From NCBI RefSeq assembly GCF_043641665.1, contig NC_092191.1, positions 1,622,001 to 1,686,000 of the forward strand: a DNA stretch of 64,000 bases, given 5' to 3'. Shown here in pieces: positions 8,859-35,800 of this stretch. Position 1 is the stretch's first letter. Each line of letters starts with the position of its first letter. The translations under genes and the position numbers were made by a program. The notes under the pieces were generated by a model. That model ran no database searches and was not told the origin of the DNA. It worked only from the letters and a program-made list of their open reading frames with translations. The stretch is from Enoplosus armatus (Eukaryota > Chordata > Actinopteri > Centrarchiformes > Enoplosidae).

Positions 8859-11717
8859 TGCACCTGCTGGGCCATCTGTGAGACTGTGCTTTAAACACAG
8901 ACCCACGTTTGATTCAGACTAATATCCGGTGTGATTTGTAATCATTAGTGCTATAAATGGGTTAATTTTAATAATGTCCTCATGCCTGTTATGTTGCAGG
9001 TGTTCCCTCAAAAATCAGCAAGTCAGCAGGATTTCTGCACACTCGACTGCTGCTCTTCATCATATAATCACTGAAAGTCGTGCCAAAGCAACCAAGAATA
9101 AACCAAACGTCTTGATTACAACTTACAGCAGGACTTTTAACTGTTGTGCAGCATTTTGTGATGATTGTTTTCCATAAACTGGAGGATTAAATGCTCCTTT
9201 GTTGGTTGATTAAAATGTCTTAGGCCAATAAAACCCTGTAAAACGCCTCGTACACAAGACATATCAAACCAAACTGGCTGATTTAAACGACCCCAGCTCT
9301 GTCCTCTAGCGCCACCCTTAGGACAAACATGACATTTTTAACTCCACTGGTGAGAAAAGCTGAATGGTCAGTATGATGTTTGCTCTGTCCACACTGTAAT
9401 GAACGAAACGAACACTGCGGCCTTTCGCTGGCTTTTGGATGTCTAGATGTTTAGAGGTATGATGATTCCAGGTATAACACGTGTGTACGTACACGACTCC
9501 CCTGCATAATTAACAAATAAAAGATCAAAACTGTTACAGTGACCGACAGATACTATCTAGAAAGTCTGGAATTGAGACATTACAGTAAAAATAATTTGGA
9601 CCTCTCAGGAGTTGACTCTTGACATAAAGAAAATCTATTTAGCTACTCACCCTGATGCAAACACAGCAGCTTGTAGCTGGTGACTCACTTCAAACTGCGC
9701 CATCCAAAATGTAGATTTAGAGGCAGGAGACGAGCAGGACACATTTCAAAAGGTTGCAGGACTTCGTGCTGAGTTACCTCTGCTCTGTAAAGCACCTTTC
9801 TTTATCGTAGAAACACATTCTTTTCTCTGTCTTCACCGGCTCAAAACATTCCTTTGTGGTTGATAAGGATGTTAAAGTTTTACTGTTTCTCATGTGAGCA
9901 AAACACAAGCTGTTGACCCTAAAACTACATGACATTTCCCAGCATGCTGAAGGTGTATTCATAGTGTGATATGTATACTGTTTATAGATGTCTTGCCCTG
10001 CACTTTAGATGAAGCTGTACCATGTCAGCATGCACTGACTGTATGTCATTCATATGTCTCACATTCTGATGCATCTGAGTGTTAATGGTTCAAAATTCAC
10101 GTTGTTACAGCCCAACGGGGAACTAATAGACCTCTGACTCTGACCTTTAACCCTGCAGCTTTCGTCTCACGCAGTACAGAGCTCCACAGTGGCCCAAATA
10201 AAACACCAAAACAACTAAAACACCTTTAAGTTTGAGGTTGGGGAGAGATCATTGTGGCCATAACTGGGCACAAATGTCTGCTGGTCTCCTGCATCAAAGT
10301 CATACGTGCTGCACCGCCATCCACCACCCTGACTTTCCCATCGTCGCCCTCCACCATAGCTGCAGGAGGATGCTGCAGCAACACCAACCCTCCCCCCGCC
10401 AGGTGGCTGAGGTGTGCACCCCACCTCTCTCAGTTTTGTTTTAACTATTGCAAACAGCGCAAGCTTTCCAGGTGGCTTCCTCTAGTGCGGCGCAGTGATC
10501 TGTCTGTCAAAGAATGTTGTGAATCCTGCGTCAGGATCGTAACGCTGCAAAATTAAAATGCACTGATTCGTCGGTCTATCCCTCCATTCTGTTGGGGTGA
10601 CATCTCAGATCTCAGACAGAAGACAAGTAGAGACTGACTTTGTGTGAACAGACCAATTTACAAATGATTCAATCCTTCAAGTGGGATTTTTCCGTACAGT
10701 CGCGCTCCGTTCACAAGTGTTGATGTCACAGATTTGTTTAGCCGTGAATGTTCACAATGACGATGACTCACAGCTCCGGTGACCTGAGGGACGCGGCGTG
10801 CGCAGGTATGTTGGGTGATTACACGGACGACAGATCTCTGCTGCTGAAACCTGATCGCACAGCAGCCCAGCGTCGAGGCAAACAGCTCGATGTGCGGAGA
10901 GTAAATGATACAGTCAACTCTGTGCGTACTCACCAGTCAGCGTGAAAATCCACACTCCCTTTTAAATTCTCTGTGTTTTTCGGCTTCAGACATTAAATTA
11001 AATCCATTAAATATTCTTTTTCAGAAGTAGAAACCATCACAAACAGCCTGAAAAAATACTAAAAAAGTCCACACTATTGTTTTTGTGTAAGACACAATTT
11101 CTCAAGAAGTTGACTCAGCATTCATGTCCGAGGACAGAGCAGTTTAATGACCTCATCTCCTGTTGCCTTGTGGGTTTACCAGAAAGAATTTGCCTTTAAT
11201 GAAAGTTCAGCTGGATTCCTTTTTGCAGAAGGCAGCAGATTTTTCCCCCCAAAACCTCTTGATATATGAAGCTATACCTGTTTCCTCTGTCCAGCCTGCA
11301 CTGCACCAAACACATCTCCTGGATTCCACTTGTAATTTACATTCCTCCAATCATTCTGCACATGAAACATCTTCTATTAGAGGGCTGCCTGTCCACTGTG
11401 CGTTGCCACTTGTATCGTTTCTCATTGTAACGCTGAATAACGTTTCTGTTTCTTTGTTGTCTCGGCCTAAATAATCTCTGGATGAACTGAAATGTATTGG
11501 TAGTATATTTTGGCAGGTAGGCAGATGTGCACAGTCCCTCCCGCCCCACATTATCCATCTCTATAGGCGTATTTAATGGAATATTATTACCCGGACATCA
11601 TTCAGTGATGATGGTAAGACAAAATGAACCTCATGGACTGTTCGGCCTTTAGTGTGTTTGAGCTGCTACGATTCAAAGTCAAACAGACGTGTTGAGTTCA
11701 GTATCTTCTCAAGTCAA

Positions 11718-11718
<1 letters not shown>
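8701..11718. other. Spacer with no recognised gene
   Basis: Contains a (TG)n array at 8821-8857 and otherwise unremarkable AT-rich sequence. A mildly CpG-rich patch at 10690-10940 (gcgctcc, gacgcggcgtgcg, cgtcgagg) holds a 65-codon plus-strand frame without a recognisable domain. It could be a small unannotated exon or regulatory patch, but nothing supports either. Confidence 0.6.
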
Positions 11719-11770
<52 letters not shown>

Positions 11771-11966
11771 TCAGACAAAGTTACATGGGCGTTGAAGTAA
11801 CTGCATATTTCACATATATACTACATGCTGTCACACACCTGCTGCCATAAAACACAGTCACACCCACACACATACTAACACACACACACACACACACACC
11901 CACACACATACTAACACACACACACACACCCACACACATACTAACACACACACACACACACACACG

Positions 11967-12006
<40 letters not shown>

Positions 12007-12102
12007 GCATCCTATAGATCTACAGATACGTTTCGTTACCCGCCCTCCTGTCACACTGTCACATGATCCCTCTCTCCTTTTTCAGTCACACACACACTCA
12101 CA

Positions 12103-12181
<79 letters not shown>

Positions 12182-12283
12182 CTGTGTCATCAGGCTGCCT
12201 GTCAGAGCATTATGTCATCTTTCTATTCCAGAAAAACACCTGTGGCTTAGTGACACACACACACACACACACACACACACCAC
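11719..12283. repeat. Cluster of large CA microsatellites
   Basis: Pure CA runs at 11719-11767 and 12105-12179 (75 bases, the longest in the window) and at 12253-12281. Between them, 11870-12003 is a compound array in which CA runs are interrupted by the recurrent word catactaacaca. The long threonine-histidine or valine-cysteine ORFs here are translations of the repeat. Confidence 0.95.
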
Positions 12284-13960
12284 ATGCTCCTCCACATACC
12301 GGTGGCTGATGGGGATGTGAATATATTTTAGTTTGCAACCTGTTGAATAGACTTTTATATCTAAATGACACGTTTTAACACACATCCATTAACGTTTTAG
12401 AGCCACAGTGTTTGTTTCTCTCTTACAGTGACATCTTTATTCAACAGTCACATGGAGATCAGGGGTCCTTTCATATGGCAACAGCTTTCTGTGCCGGAGA
12501 GAAGCGTCCATCCAGATGAACAGCTCCCCGTTATGGTATTCACAACTTCCTAAATAGAAATGATGTGACAGAGGTGTGACATATATGCTGACATGTTTAA
12601 AAATGGTGAAGCACACAGAGATCAGCTGTCTCTCTGATGCCTGCTCTTATTCTGATCTGGTTTTCTTGGCGTGGTGTCAGAACACACAGAGATGCAGTTC
12701 ACCATTTTACCAATGAGATCAAGGACGAGTGAAATGGTGTCAGCTTTCTAAATTTTGAAAATAGTAACATTTGTAGATATTGTAAAACTCGAATAGAGCA
12801 GTTGAACAATTCATATATATATAGCCAATATTAAAGTAATACTACTGACAATTACTAACATACAAACATAATTGTGAGTTTGTGTCTTGGTGTCATCTGC
12901 ATCCCAATTTCTTTCTTAATTCCTTACTTTCACACTCTAATGTGTTTCTTTTTTATTGCAAGGAATGTTGTAATTTCTGGGCCTATATCTTCTATATTTT
13001 ATTGTTTTGTATAGTATTCATTGTTTTTTAAATTGTTTTTATGACCCCAAGCAATGAAGTGTTTCTTTGTGTTTCTTTGCCTCTACTCGTTATGATAACG
13101 CAAATCAAAAGGAAAAACAACTCACCCACCTCTTTGCCTGGGAAAACCTGGCTAAAAAAACATCACGAGAATCATAATTATCAAACTAATAATCAAACTG
13201 TGAAAACCAGCCACAAGTCACATGAAATAAAACATTGGTAAAATGAAGCAGAATAACTAATACACCATATTAAAAGTTGGGTTAAGAAAGTCATTTTTCC
13301 TCAGGGGTCCTCTAGAGGGCATCGGTCCAGTATCAAATCAGGAGGTTCACAGGCCAGACTCATTTACATTTTGCAAGGACAGCTCCTTATTGAATCTGCC
13401 ACAAGGTTCTTTATTCACAATCTAAACTCACCAAGAGAGAGCAGCTCTTTCAACTTAAATCATCCTGCAGCTGCTCCCGTTAAGTCGCGGCAGAATATAG
13501 AGAGGCGCTTTTGCATAAATCATTTCGGACTCTCAGCAGATAGCGACTCCTCTGAGACGGAGAACACCAACAACTTTTTTAAGATGCAGCTGTAAGAGGA
13601 CAAACAGAAGCGCATACAAAGAGTTACCAGGATGTGACACCACAGTGTGAAGTATTGTTTCAACTTCTAGTATGCGAACGAGAAGGCACAACAAACCGTC
13701 CTGATGCAGACTGTGTGATGTCGCGGTCACTTCCCTTCTGCATCTTTTCTTCGCCTTCGTCACCTTCAGCTGACAGAATCATAGGTGCAGAGTGATGTGC
13801 ACCACATGCTGTTGCTGTGGAAGGCCCAACAAGACTACATACCTCATTTGTCAAAGCCCCCTTGAGCAACACATGGAAGAGTTTTCTGATCTGCAGGGCG
13901 ACGTCACACGTCTGCGCCGCGTCACAATATCAGTGCTGAAAGAGAAACCAGTTTCAGGAT
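12284..13960. other. Spacer with no recognised gene
   Basis: AT-rich, noncoding. Nothing beyond short chance ORFs was seen. Confidence 0.65.
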
Positions 13961-14440
13961 GTGACAGCGCTGTGGTTAGGGTTTGGTTAGGTTTAGGCAC
14001 AAGAACGACTTGGTTATCAGAATCAGAATCAGAAATACTTTATTGATCCTCGGGGGGGGGAATTATACAGTGCCGGTGCTCCCATTCAAGAATAGAAAGA
14101 AGCATACATTTAGAAAGAGTATGTACAGAAATAAGATATGAAAAGTGAAAAGTGAAAAATAATGGTGCCTATGGACAGAAAAGCCCTGTTAGCAGACTCA
14201 ACAAGCTGCTGTGGTCATTACCAGTGACACAATGAAGGTTCATCTTCTGGGGAACATGCATTTGTTCAGTCAGCTCCGTGACAATCTCTCCATTACAATT
14301 CAATATTTCTTAACATTAAAATCTTGACCTGATGGTGGCGCTGAAAATTAGAGTCAGGGAGTCACCAAAAGCATCTGAGGCCCCTGAATATCCACAGCTA
14401 TGTTCATGGTAATCTGTCCAGTAGTTGTCTAAAAGTCTTA
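13961..14440. repeat. Cluster of three teleost repeat fragments
   Basis: First, 13970-14010 carries ggtttggttaggttta, the reverse complement of the word at about 8132. Second, 14018-14065 carries atcagaatcagaaatact followed by ttattgatcctcgg and a run of nine or ten G, a motif often seen at the end of fish retrotransposons and SINEs. Third, 14325-14440 carries acctgatggtggcgc and downstream text shared with 40868-41060. None encodes protein. Confidence 0.55.
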
Positions 14441-15537
14441 AGTCTTAAATTAAACAGTAATGAGATTATTGTTTGACCTGTACTTCAATTACTCAAAACA
14501 GGAGCTGTAATCTCCCACAGAGAAAAAGCACAGTAATCAGATCAGAGATGGAGGAATAACAGTCAACATGTAAGTGATGTAAAAGTTAATGTCCATTAGT
14601 ATTAGCATAGTGTGAGGCGACTCGGCAGGAGGGAAGAAGCAGTCATATCGTCTCACTGTACGACACAGTCTCCACCACGAGGGCTGGAACGAGCCGTCAC
14701 CAACTCACCCGGACGCCATTTATCTTCCAGACTGACGGGTCAGTGTGTGTGTGTGTGTGTGTGTGTGGTGATGCTGAACAGGTGCATTTTGCATGTCTTT
14801 GTGAACGCTCCTCTGACCTCTGATGGCTTCCCAGACAACGGACCAATGGTCTCCATGGAGACTGATAAGAGCATGCCTTCCTATGAACTGACTGTTTAAT
14901 CTGTAATACTTCAGTAAACTTTACTGTAAAAACTGAACATGAACATTTTTGGGAGTCAAAATGAGAGTCAGCTGTTTCAGTTCTGTCTGTAATGTGACAC
15001 TCAATAAGTTGCTCACATAATTAAATCATTTTTTTTATTATTTGACTTTATTTGACCAACAACAGAGATGATGAGAATGAACAGGAGGAACAATTACAGC
15101 AAGCAAAGCCTCTTTCAGCGTTCGCTTGGGCTTCTAATTATAGTCGGCAGACTTGAACTCCATCGGCACACCGGCCCGTAACAGTATCAGAAATCACACA
15201 CATGGCAGGCTCACTAATACACGTTATACTCCTTAACTCCACCTTCTGAACCGTCACACCCTGTGAGGGCTGAATGACCTCTGACCTGCAGCCCGTCTGC
15301 AGTCGTGCAGTCACTCCTCTGGCATCCTCATGTGTCACCAGCCACAAGTCGCTGGCTCGGGACACCAACATGACATTCCCACAAATGGCCGGCGTTGTTG
15401 AGGCATGTGCTGAGTCGACAGCCCTGCATGTCATCATCATCATCATCATCACTAACATATTCCTAGTGTACCTGCAAAGCCCTCGCATATGGGAAGAGGC
15501 TAAATAGAGTCACTGTAACGAACTATAGCTGTCAGAG

Positions 15538-15790
15538 GTGCAAGTGTGTAAAGTACAACATTTCCATCTGAAAAGTATTTATATTTTAGAGTATTTATTC
15601 TCTCAGATTATTCTTACGGTACTTACGCCGTCTCTCGGGATCTGGGCTGAATTCGGATTTCCAGTTAGCAGCGCTCAGCTGACCAAAGTGTGCTTTAGCC
15701 GATTCTGGTGCATCATTCATCACAAGTCTGACATGTTTCTGGCAACCAGGAGCGCCACATTGAGGCCACTCTTGTATTAAGCCATTTTGG
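15538..15790. repeat. Two adjoining interspersed-repeat fragments
   Basis: 15540-15600 (aaagtacaacatttc, tctgaaaagtatt) resembles the repeat in the last ankrd1 intron at 56893-56930. 15657-15765 resembles the block at 812-950. These are two different families lying next to each other. Confidence 0.5.
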
Positions 15791-16663
15791 CTACCAAGGA
15801 TTTATTACAAGGCTGCTGTGACGGACTGCGTGACGTTGTTTAGTGTTATTTCTTCCACCTGTTGAGCTCAATAGAAGCATGACGTTTATCTCCACCATCT
15901 TTACAGCTGCTGTACTGCCAGAAAGTCTGGGTGGATGGATGAAGTATGTATGTATTATAAGACCTGGATATGGCTCAGCCTGGCTTCCATTGTTGCCTAA
16001 TGGCCACTCGCGGTATTGCAACGAAAAATTCCCCTTTGGCCCAAAAGGCATTTCTAAAAGAGACGTCTGTAAAACTGCAAATAAGGTAAATTCTGATTCT
16101 TTCTATTATGATCCATGGACTGAATGAGCACCATCTTTGGGTCCAGAGCTGAAGTGGGACAAGAAGGCTTTGTCACCTGCCAACTGAGCAATCATATCCA
16201 AAAACATGCTCCTCCGGTTATATTTTCACCAAAATAGTAGAAACACAGTTTCAGTCTTCAGTTCTTGCTTGTGATCAGACACGTGCATTGGTTTTTTCCC
16301 ATCTCCAGCTCTCTCATTGGCCGGAACCACCTCATCCTAGCTCCCTCGGGGTGAGAAGAAGAAGATTTTCATGTGGTGAAAGTTGCTCTTCAGGACACGA
16401 TGAGGTGAAACTGCCCTTCACACGGCAGCAGAGTCCAACATGTGACTGCAGAGGAGGTGACAAAATGTGCAGGTGGGGCTGCTGCTGTAAATACACACTT
16501 TCTAAAACACACTCGTGCTCACATGCATAACATGTCTCACAGATAGTCACCCATACACAAACTCATGCAGACGCTGTCACATGAACTCAGTCACACACGG
16601 GTCTGCTAACACACACTCATCTAATACTTACTGCAGCACTGTCACACAGAATCATACATGACC

Positions 16664-16664
<1 letters not shown>

Positions 16665-16712
<48 letters not shown>
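16665..16712. repeat. (AC)24 microsatellite
   Basis: Pure AC array of 48 bases. Confidence 0.95.
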
Positions 16713-16713
<1 letters not shown>

Positions 16714-18869
16714 ATCTACTGCAATGTCACTAATAAAAATAACTTACATGTCTTTTAATCACACACATCATCCCAGAAATATGATATAATAATGTCTTTT
16801 CTTTGTTTGACCTTCATACAGAATCCACTTAGAATCATATGAAAAAGAAATAAATGGAAATAAAAGTAGATAAATATTACACCCCTGTGGTGACATCAGC
16901 CGTCTGTAACAACTGTGCTACTTCACCAAAGCTGAACAGTGTAGGAAAATATTTATAACACCCCCACATCAGCCAGAGGATGCACACCGCTGCTGCGTTA
17001 CCGCCCGTTAACCTCCACTTTACTGTCCTTAACTGGAGGCCAGAAAGTCTCCGCTGACTCCCCGACTCTAACTCTCTAACTCTTTAATCTTAAGTGAATT
17101 ATGGAACAATTTGGGAATAAACCTGAAAATGACAACAGCCGTGATTAAAATCCAGACGTCAGTCATTTGTTTGTTTCTCCATCTGTCATTTGGACTGCCT
17201 GCTCGCTGAAGTCACACTTGACAAAAGGGACGTTTTTGTTGTTTTTGTAATTATGTTCACTGTTTTAAGAACTATAGTATTTTTAGAGCTACAAATTTGG
17301 TCACATTTTGATCAATGTGCTCAGCAACTTCATGGTTATATGACTTTCATTATCTATCTCGCACATTGCAAACACTCTTACACTTCATACTGTGAACGTT
17401 TGCACATTCCCTGAGAAATATATCTTATTGTCTTATATTTGCCACTTACTGTGTTTCTGTATGCACCAAAATACCAAAACTGATTCCTCGTATGTGTGAA
17501 CCTACTCTGCAATAAACCTGATTCTGAAATACAAGATCTTGTGTACGAAGAGGACTTCTTTCTAACACTGTTTCCTTTATCAACATGTCAAATACTGTTC
17601 GAGTGTCACTGACTAACGGGGTATTCAGCCTTACGGCTACAGTAGAATCACACTGAGGATAATATACTTATATTATCCAAGGTTGAAGCTGGGATGTGGC
17701 CGCTGCAGCTGTCAGTGAGTCCACCTGAGCTGTCTCGTGCCAGGCGCTGTTTGCCTTCAATATCACTGTGTCTTTCTGTCCGGCAGACTGGCAGGAGTCC
17801 AGAGCTGAAGGACTCAGAGGAGGTTTCAGCCACCAGTGCGATGTGACAAAGGAGGTCTTTGGAAACTAGACTGAATTCAGTCTGACGTATTAGTTTATCA
17901 GAACAGATCAACGAGGTCCTGGTTGTTCAGAGATGGAGATGGATTCTGATGAGGGGATTCAGTCCATCCTTTAATCAGGTTCACACAGAAATAATAACTT
18001 TGAGTTTTGATCTTCTGTTGCCTCCTAATTCTTACATGCTTCTGAAGAAAGAACGCTTTCTCCCTTTTAATAAGTATAATAAGTACAATTCAAACATGCA
18101 TATAAATATGTTCTTGTTCTACCAACAAAAATACAGTGAAATATATAACATATATTGTTGAATATTATTTAAAAAAAGGTTGAACCTGGATGACAAACAA
18201 ATCTTACTGGAGTCAGTTGTCATCAGTTGTTCTCAAACATATTTATTCATTAATAATTACTGAATAAATATTCAATGTATTTATCTATTTATTTACGGCT
18301 GTTATTTGTTTTGTTTAGATGTTGAACTACTGTTTGTTTAACATGAGATACCGACTCAGGCGGTGTCAGTTTTTATTTCTTGCTGTATCTGCTTACTTGC
18401 CCTTTTTGAGTACTTAATAAGAGCCCCACAGTGGCCACGATGCTCCTGTGTCATCGATACGAACGTCTGTTACAGTTTCTCACTCCGTCCTTTTCTGTTT
18501 TCTGTTTGACAACCTGCAATGAATCAACCAAGAGGAAGTGAAACTCGCTTGTCTTCCCACTGCAGCTTCGCCAACCCAGAATGCAGGTTGGGTTGTGAGT
18601 ACCGAGACTCTCACTCTCACTTTCTCTCAGTGGAAAAAATATTGCTTTCTTGTTGTTCCTTTCAGTATTGATAACACTCATTATCAATCTTCTCCACCCA
18701 CACAGGGAAGAGATGAGTCCACGCAGTAGAAAGTTGGCACAATGCATCCTGTACGCGTACGTGATTTAGATTTGATAAATATAATGAATATCTGATTAAA
18801 ACAACGATTTTTAATTCAAACAGTACTTCATTATGATTTTAACCACAAAGTCTGTTTTGTCTTTCAACG

Positions 18870-19240
18870 TGAAAGCCCCACCGGCCCCCATCACCCCCCA
18901 GGACCTCAAGTGGGAGAGCATCAGCTCCAAGTCAGTGATGGTCACTTCTACACCCCCGTCATTGAGTCCATGCTCACCTCCTCCATCACCATCTGGTACG
19001 CTGCTGCCGAGAACCAGGGCAGACTGCAGCCTTTCATTCGCTCTGCTGAGAAGGTGATTGGCTGCAATCTGCCACCCCTCCAGGACCTGAACTCCTCCTG
19101 GACTCTGAGGCGAGCAGGGAAGATTGTGGCTGACCCCTCCCACCCTGGACACTAACTGTTTCAGACCCTCTGCGGTCCATCAGGACCAAAACCTCACGCC
19201 ACAAGAACAGAACAGTTTCTTCTACAGCTGGACTCATCAA
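18870..19240 (+). mobile_element. Non-LTR retrotransposon remnant, 3' end of reverse-transcriptase ORF
   Basis: The plus strand encodes, in pieces, the conserved tail of fish LINE reverse-transcriptase ORFs. One frame (from 18922) reads VIESMLTSSITIWYAAAE, then LPPLQDL and KIVADPSHPGH before a stop at 19153. Another frame upstream gives DLKWES. Downstream fragments (GPSG, TRTEQF) fit the usual 'SGRRYRS..TRTxRxxNSF' end with frameshifts. It is therefore a truncated, frameshifted dead copy of a LINE. It lies about 1 kb downstream of the pcgf5 stop. The clade (L2/CR1-like or other) cannot be fixed by eye. Confidence 0.8.
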
Positions 19241-19495
19241 CAACCATACACATTTCAGCCTGACATATCTGCTGTTGTTGGACACTTTGGTGTCTTCACT
19301 GAAACTTCAAATAAATTCACCTTTTCATGTAAACCCAGAGGGTATTATGGTGTTGAGGGGTCAGCAGCATCCCTGTGGGTCATATCAGGAACCACAGACA
19401 CCTTGAGACTACATAACTCCTACATACATACATAGCTCGCATGCCATCTGATGCACCTGCTCTACTACAGTGTATATACGCAGCAGGTCGTCATG

Positions 19496-19529
<34 letters not shown>

Positions 19530-20150
19530 TGAGGAATGACCAGTGACAGAAGAAGCATTGAAATCATGGTCATATTGTTCTGTCTCTCTTTAAAAAGAAA
19601 CACCATGATGAATGAGTGGGTGATTGTAATTGTTGCTGATCAGTCTCTGCAGAGATGATGAAGTTTGTTGTCGATGCCCGTATGTACCACGCTCCCTGAA
19701 CTTTCATTCACCAAAACCACATCGAGGCGGTTCTCACCAGAAAATCAACAGATCCAAACAGAGCATACATGTTTTAGGCCGTTAGTTCTGTCAGCCACAC
19801 CTTCGGATAGTCAGAGCGAATCCAAACAGTCATCAACAGTAGAAAATCAACATTTAATCTACAGAGTTAGACAGGCAAAGTGAAGATATGGTCATACTTT
19901 CTGATCTCAACAGGTTTTTAGGCACAGGGACATACATTTAAAAATATCATATATTATAGCATATATTATTCTATGTAGCATAAAACCTCTTTACCATAAC
20001 AACGTATGCACTTCATCATCGGCTGTACAAAAATACATTTAAATCTTTCTCTTTCTCTGCACATTGTTGGTGTTTGTGTGCATTTGTGTTTGTCTGCGTG
20101 CACGTGTAGGTGTTCCTAATGTTTTCTTTTCTTGGTATGTATGTCTGCAT

Positions 20151-20184
<34 letters not shown>

Positions 20185-20205
20185 TCCTCGTCTTGCAGCT
20201 GTGGT
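19241..20205 (-). other. pcgf5 3' untranslated region and downstream
   Basis: This stretch follows the pcgf5 stop on the minus strand. It contains a (TG)n array at 20153-20183, so the mRNA would carry a CA repeat about 20 bases after the stop, and another TG array at 19499-19528. The nearest poly(A)-like hexamer found is ATTAAA (minus strand, 19853-19858); I saw no canonical AATAAA in this interval. The end of the transcript is undetermined. Confidence 0.45.
19853..19858 (-). terminator. Candidate poly(A) signal for pcgf5 (ATTAAA)
   Basis: ATTAAA on the minus strand, about 350 bases beyond the stop codon. It is the common second-choice hexamer, and its use is an inference from position only. 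Confidence 0.3.
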
Positions 20206-32876
<12,671 letters not shown>

Positions 32877-35800
32877 CTGAAGGGAGACGTCACCTTCTAG
32901 CTTTAGAAGAGTCAGACGTCCATTCACAACGATGAGGAATGGAAAAGATTACAGTTACAGGCTAATATTGCCTGCTAGAGTTTAATTAGGATTTTAGTTT
33001 TAAGCTGAGTTGGCTGTAAAGGGTTGGGGTCTTCACACTGGCCAGTGTCCAGGATAGTGCATACAAGTGTTCACTATCCACGATTTATGAGAGAGATAAG
33101 AGATCCTACTGTGTAAAATCCTGCTCCATCCTTGACTCAAATTCTATTTTGTAGTCAGTTTTTGTGTAGGAACATCTCCCACTCAGATCTTATTCCATCT
33201 TCACTGAACCATGTCAGTCCCATTGAAGAAAAAAAAGACACCAGGCTTGTCCAGTCTGTGCGATCCTGTTTCAAACAAACACGTTTGTTAAATTCCCAGA
33301 ATTCCTGGAGTGTAAGATCCCTCCCTGTCTCCGCCAAAGTGCCATTTTTAATCCATGAGGGGTCAAAGGTCAGCTGCTGACAGTGAGGCCAAAGACTGGT
33401 GCGTAGTCGGCCTCATCCCAGTCTGTTCGTTCATCATTACGGAGCTGCTGCTGCTGCTGCTGACGTCATTCTCCTAGTGGCACATGGTGACACGGGACCT
33501 TCTGATGACCTTTTAACTGAAGTTACCTAAAGACAATAAAACACAACAATCAGGCTTGATGCACACATGCTTGTGCTCTGTGCAGAGTAAATATTAAAAA
33601 AAAACATACAGGAATGCAAAGATATATTAATGAAGGTGTTCAACAATATCAACAATCAAGTAAGATCAGAAAAAGGTGTCATTGACATGTAAAACCGCCT
33701 TCAACACCAGGGACATTATCAACACCCAGAGAGGCTCCATGGGAGGACCTCAGGCTGTAAACTGGCTCACACTTACTTTAAAGGTCAGTGATAAAACTCA
33801 AATACAAGCCAGACACTTATTAATGTCACCTTACTGACTTTCTGAGCTGTGAGGATCTCAGTAGGTTTAATAACGTCAGCTGGCAGCTTTACCTTTTACA
33901 TATCAAACAAATATTAACTGTATATATTAACTGTTAAGTGTCTGAGAAGTGAAGTGATCAACTCAGCAGGTGGACTTTGTTCACGAGCATCTGAAAAGTG
34001 CTTCTTATAAGACTGGGAGAGAACTTTTCTCAGAAGCATCCAGGACACGAGCATGCCTCTGTTGTTTATGATACTGAGTAACTACTTTTACTAGTTAACT
34101 ATTATCTAACAAGTCGTCCAACCTACAAGACAAAACCGATCGTAACCGTCTTCAGACACAACCACGATGAGCGCGTTGTCAGTGCCTTCCAAAACACAAA
34201 TGATTCATACACATTGTCTGACCTGTGACCAGTTTGGTAAACGTTTGGTTACATTTTTAGTCACCTAAAACTACTCTGTAAAGGCTGGGGGAAGATCACG
34301 GTCATGATTTACAAAGAACAAACAGTTTTGGCTGTTGGTGGGAGGTTTCATGACGCTGACGACGTCACATTACTTTTATCTTTGCAGTCATTGTTCACAC
34401 CGATGTGGCTGTTTTTCTGGTAAGGACAGCCAGACTAAACACTAACTGAATTATGAACGTCTCCATATTTATTCACAGACGTACACAATAATCAAGTTGA
34501 CACATACGCAGTCATCTCACTCGCTTTTGTAGCTGCGTTATCTTTTTCCCGTTCCGTATCCGTATTTTGGTTTGCTCTCTCCTACCTCTTTTGTTATGAA
34601 GCATCTCACTCTGTAATTAATATGATTATTATTAACTAACAGTGACGTGAACGGTCCAACAGGATTGTCGCAGTTCTGACCTACATGCATCCGTCTCTGG
34701 ATTACCATTACTATAGATAGCTAAACCCTCCAACTTGCCCCCATTCCATCCCCACTTTGATGGATTTGAATGAATTCCTGCTTTCTCTGCTTCAAATACA
34801 GATACTGCGCTAAATATTAGGCTTGACGGTGGTGGCTGGAAACCCACTCGGAAGTTTCATATTTATTGTGCTAAGTCTTTTCTAAAGCTTTTGTTTTCAT
34901 GGGATGGTGTCAGTGCTGCTGTTACAGTTACAGTAAATGAAGCGAGCGAGCCAGTAAATGTTTCTGGATGTGGAATTAGTCACTGTTCTCAGGTCTGATT
35001 CATTCCCTTTGTAAACACACAGCGGTCTGTCCATTACTTGATAACAGGCTACCATCAAATACTAATCATCATGCAAATGACTATAATAACAGTTACAGAA
35101 CAAACTGTTTGTTTAGCGGGCAGGTTGTATTTATTTACCCCATCCAACATCTCGTGGGACACTTCTTACTGCGATGGCTCCTATAAATTTACCCGACAAG
35201 CAGTTCATGTGGGGGGGGGGGCACAGCTTCATCATATAGGACCATGATTTACTCACGATCATAGGGGGGTTAAACAACATATGATTGTGCCAGAAGTAAA
35301 CAACACAATGAAGCACAAAAGACTGTGTAAACTCACCACTGTGCATCGCAGACATATTACAAGTTACTGTAGGGATACAGTTTGTGATACTGCAGCTCCT
35401 ACCTGAATATTATACTATATTATATATATATATATAGTATATATGTATAGTATAGTGACAAAATAGTTCCCATAAATTAAAGTTTATGTGAGCTATCTTT
35501 AGATGTTTGCACATCATGAGGAGAAACCAAGAAAAGTAGTTGTTCAATGTTATTATGTTATGTTATGTTATATGATGATATTTCAAAATTACAAAAAGTT
35601 ATTATTATATGTCAATTTTATATATAATTGTACAATTACGAGTCTGTTACTGACTATGTAATGAAATCGTTTTGTTTATTTTAAGTCTTTATTAATGGGA
35701 AATAAATAAATGTGTTTAGGATGATAGATTTTCATGGGATTCATCTACCAAACTTTTTTCAAAGCGAAGATATATTTTAAAAGTTTCTGGATCCACAACA

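Larger units (their letters stand above)
14441..18869. other. Spacer with microsatellites and no recognised gene
   Basis: Contains (TG)n at 14741-14766, an (ATC)n tract near 15430-15452, a repeat copy at 15538-15790, and a 48-base (AC)n at 16665-16712. The remaining ORFs show no domain and no convincing exon boundaries. Confidence 0.6.

Noticed and set aside
11781..12320. Val-Cys and Thr-His ORFs
   Set aside because: They translate CA/TG microsatellites.
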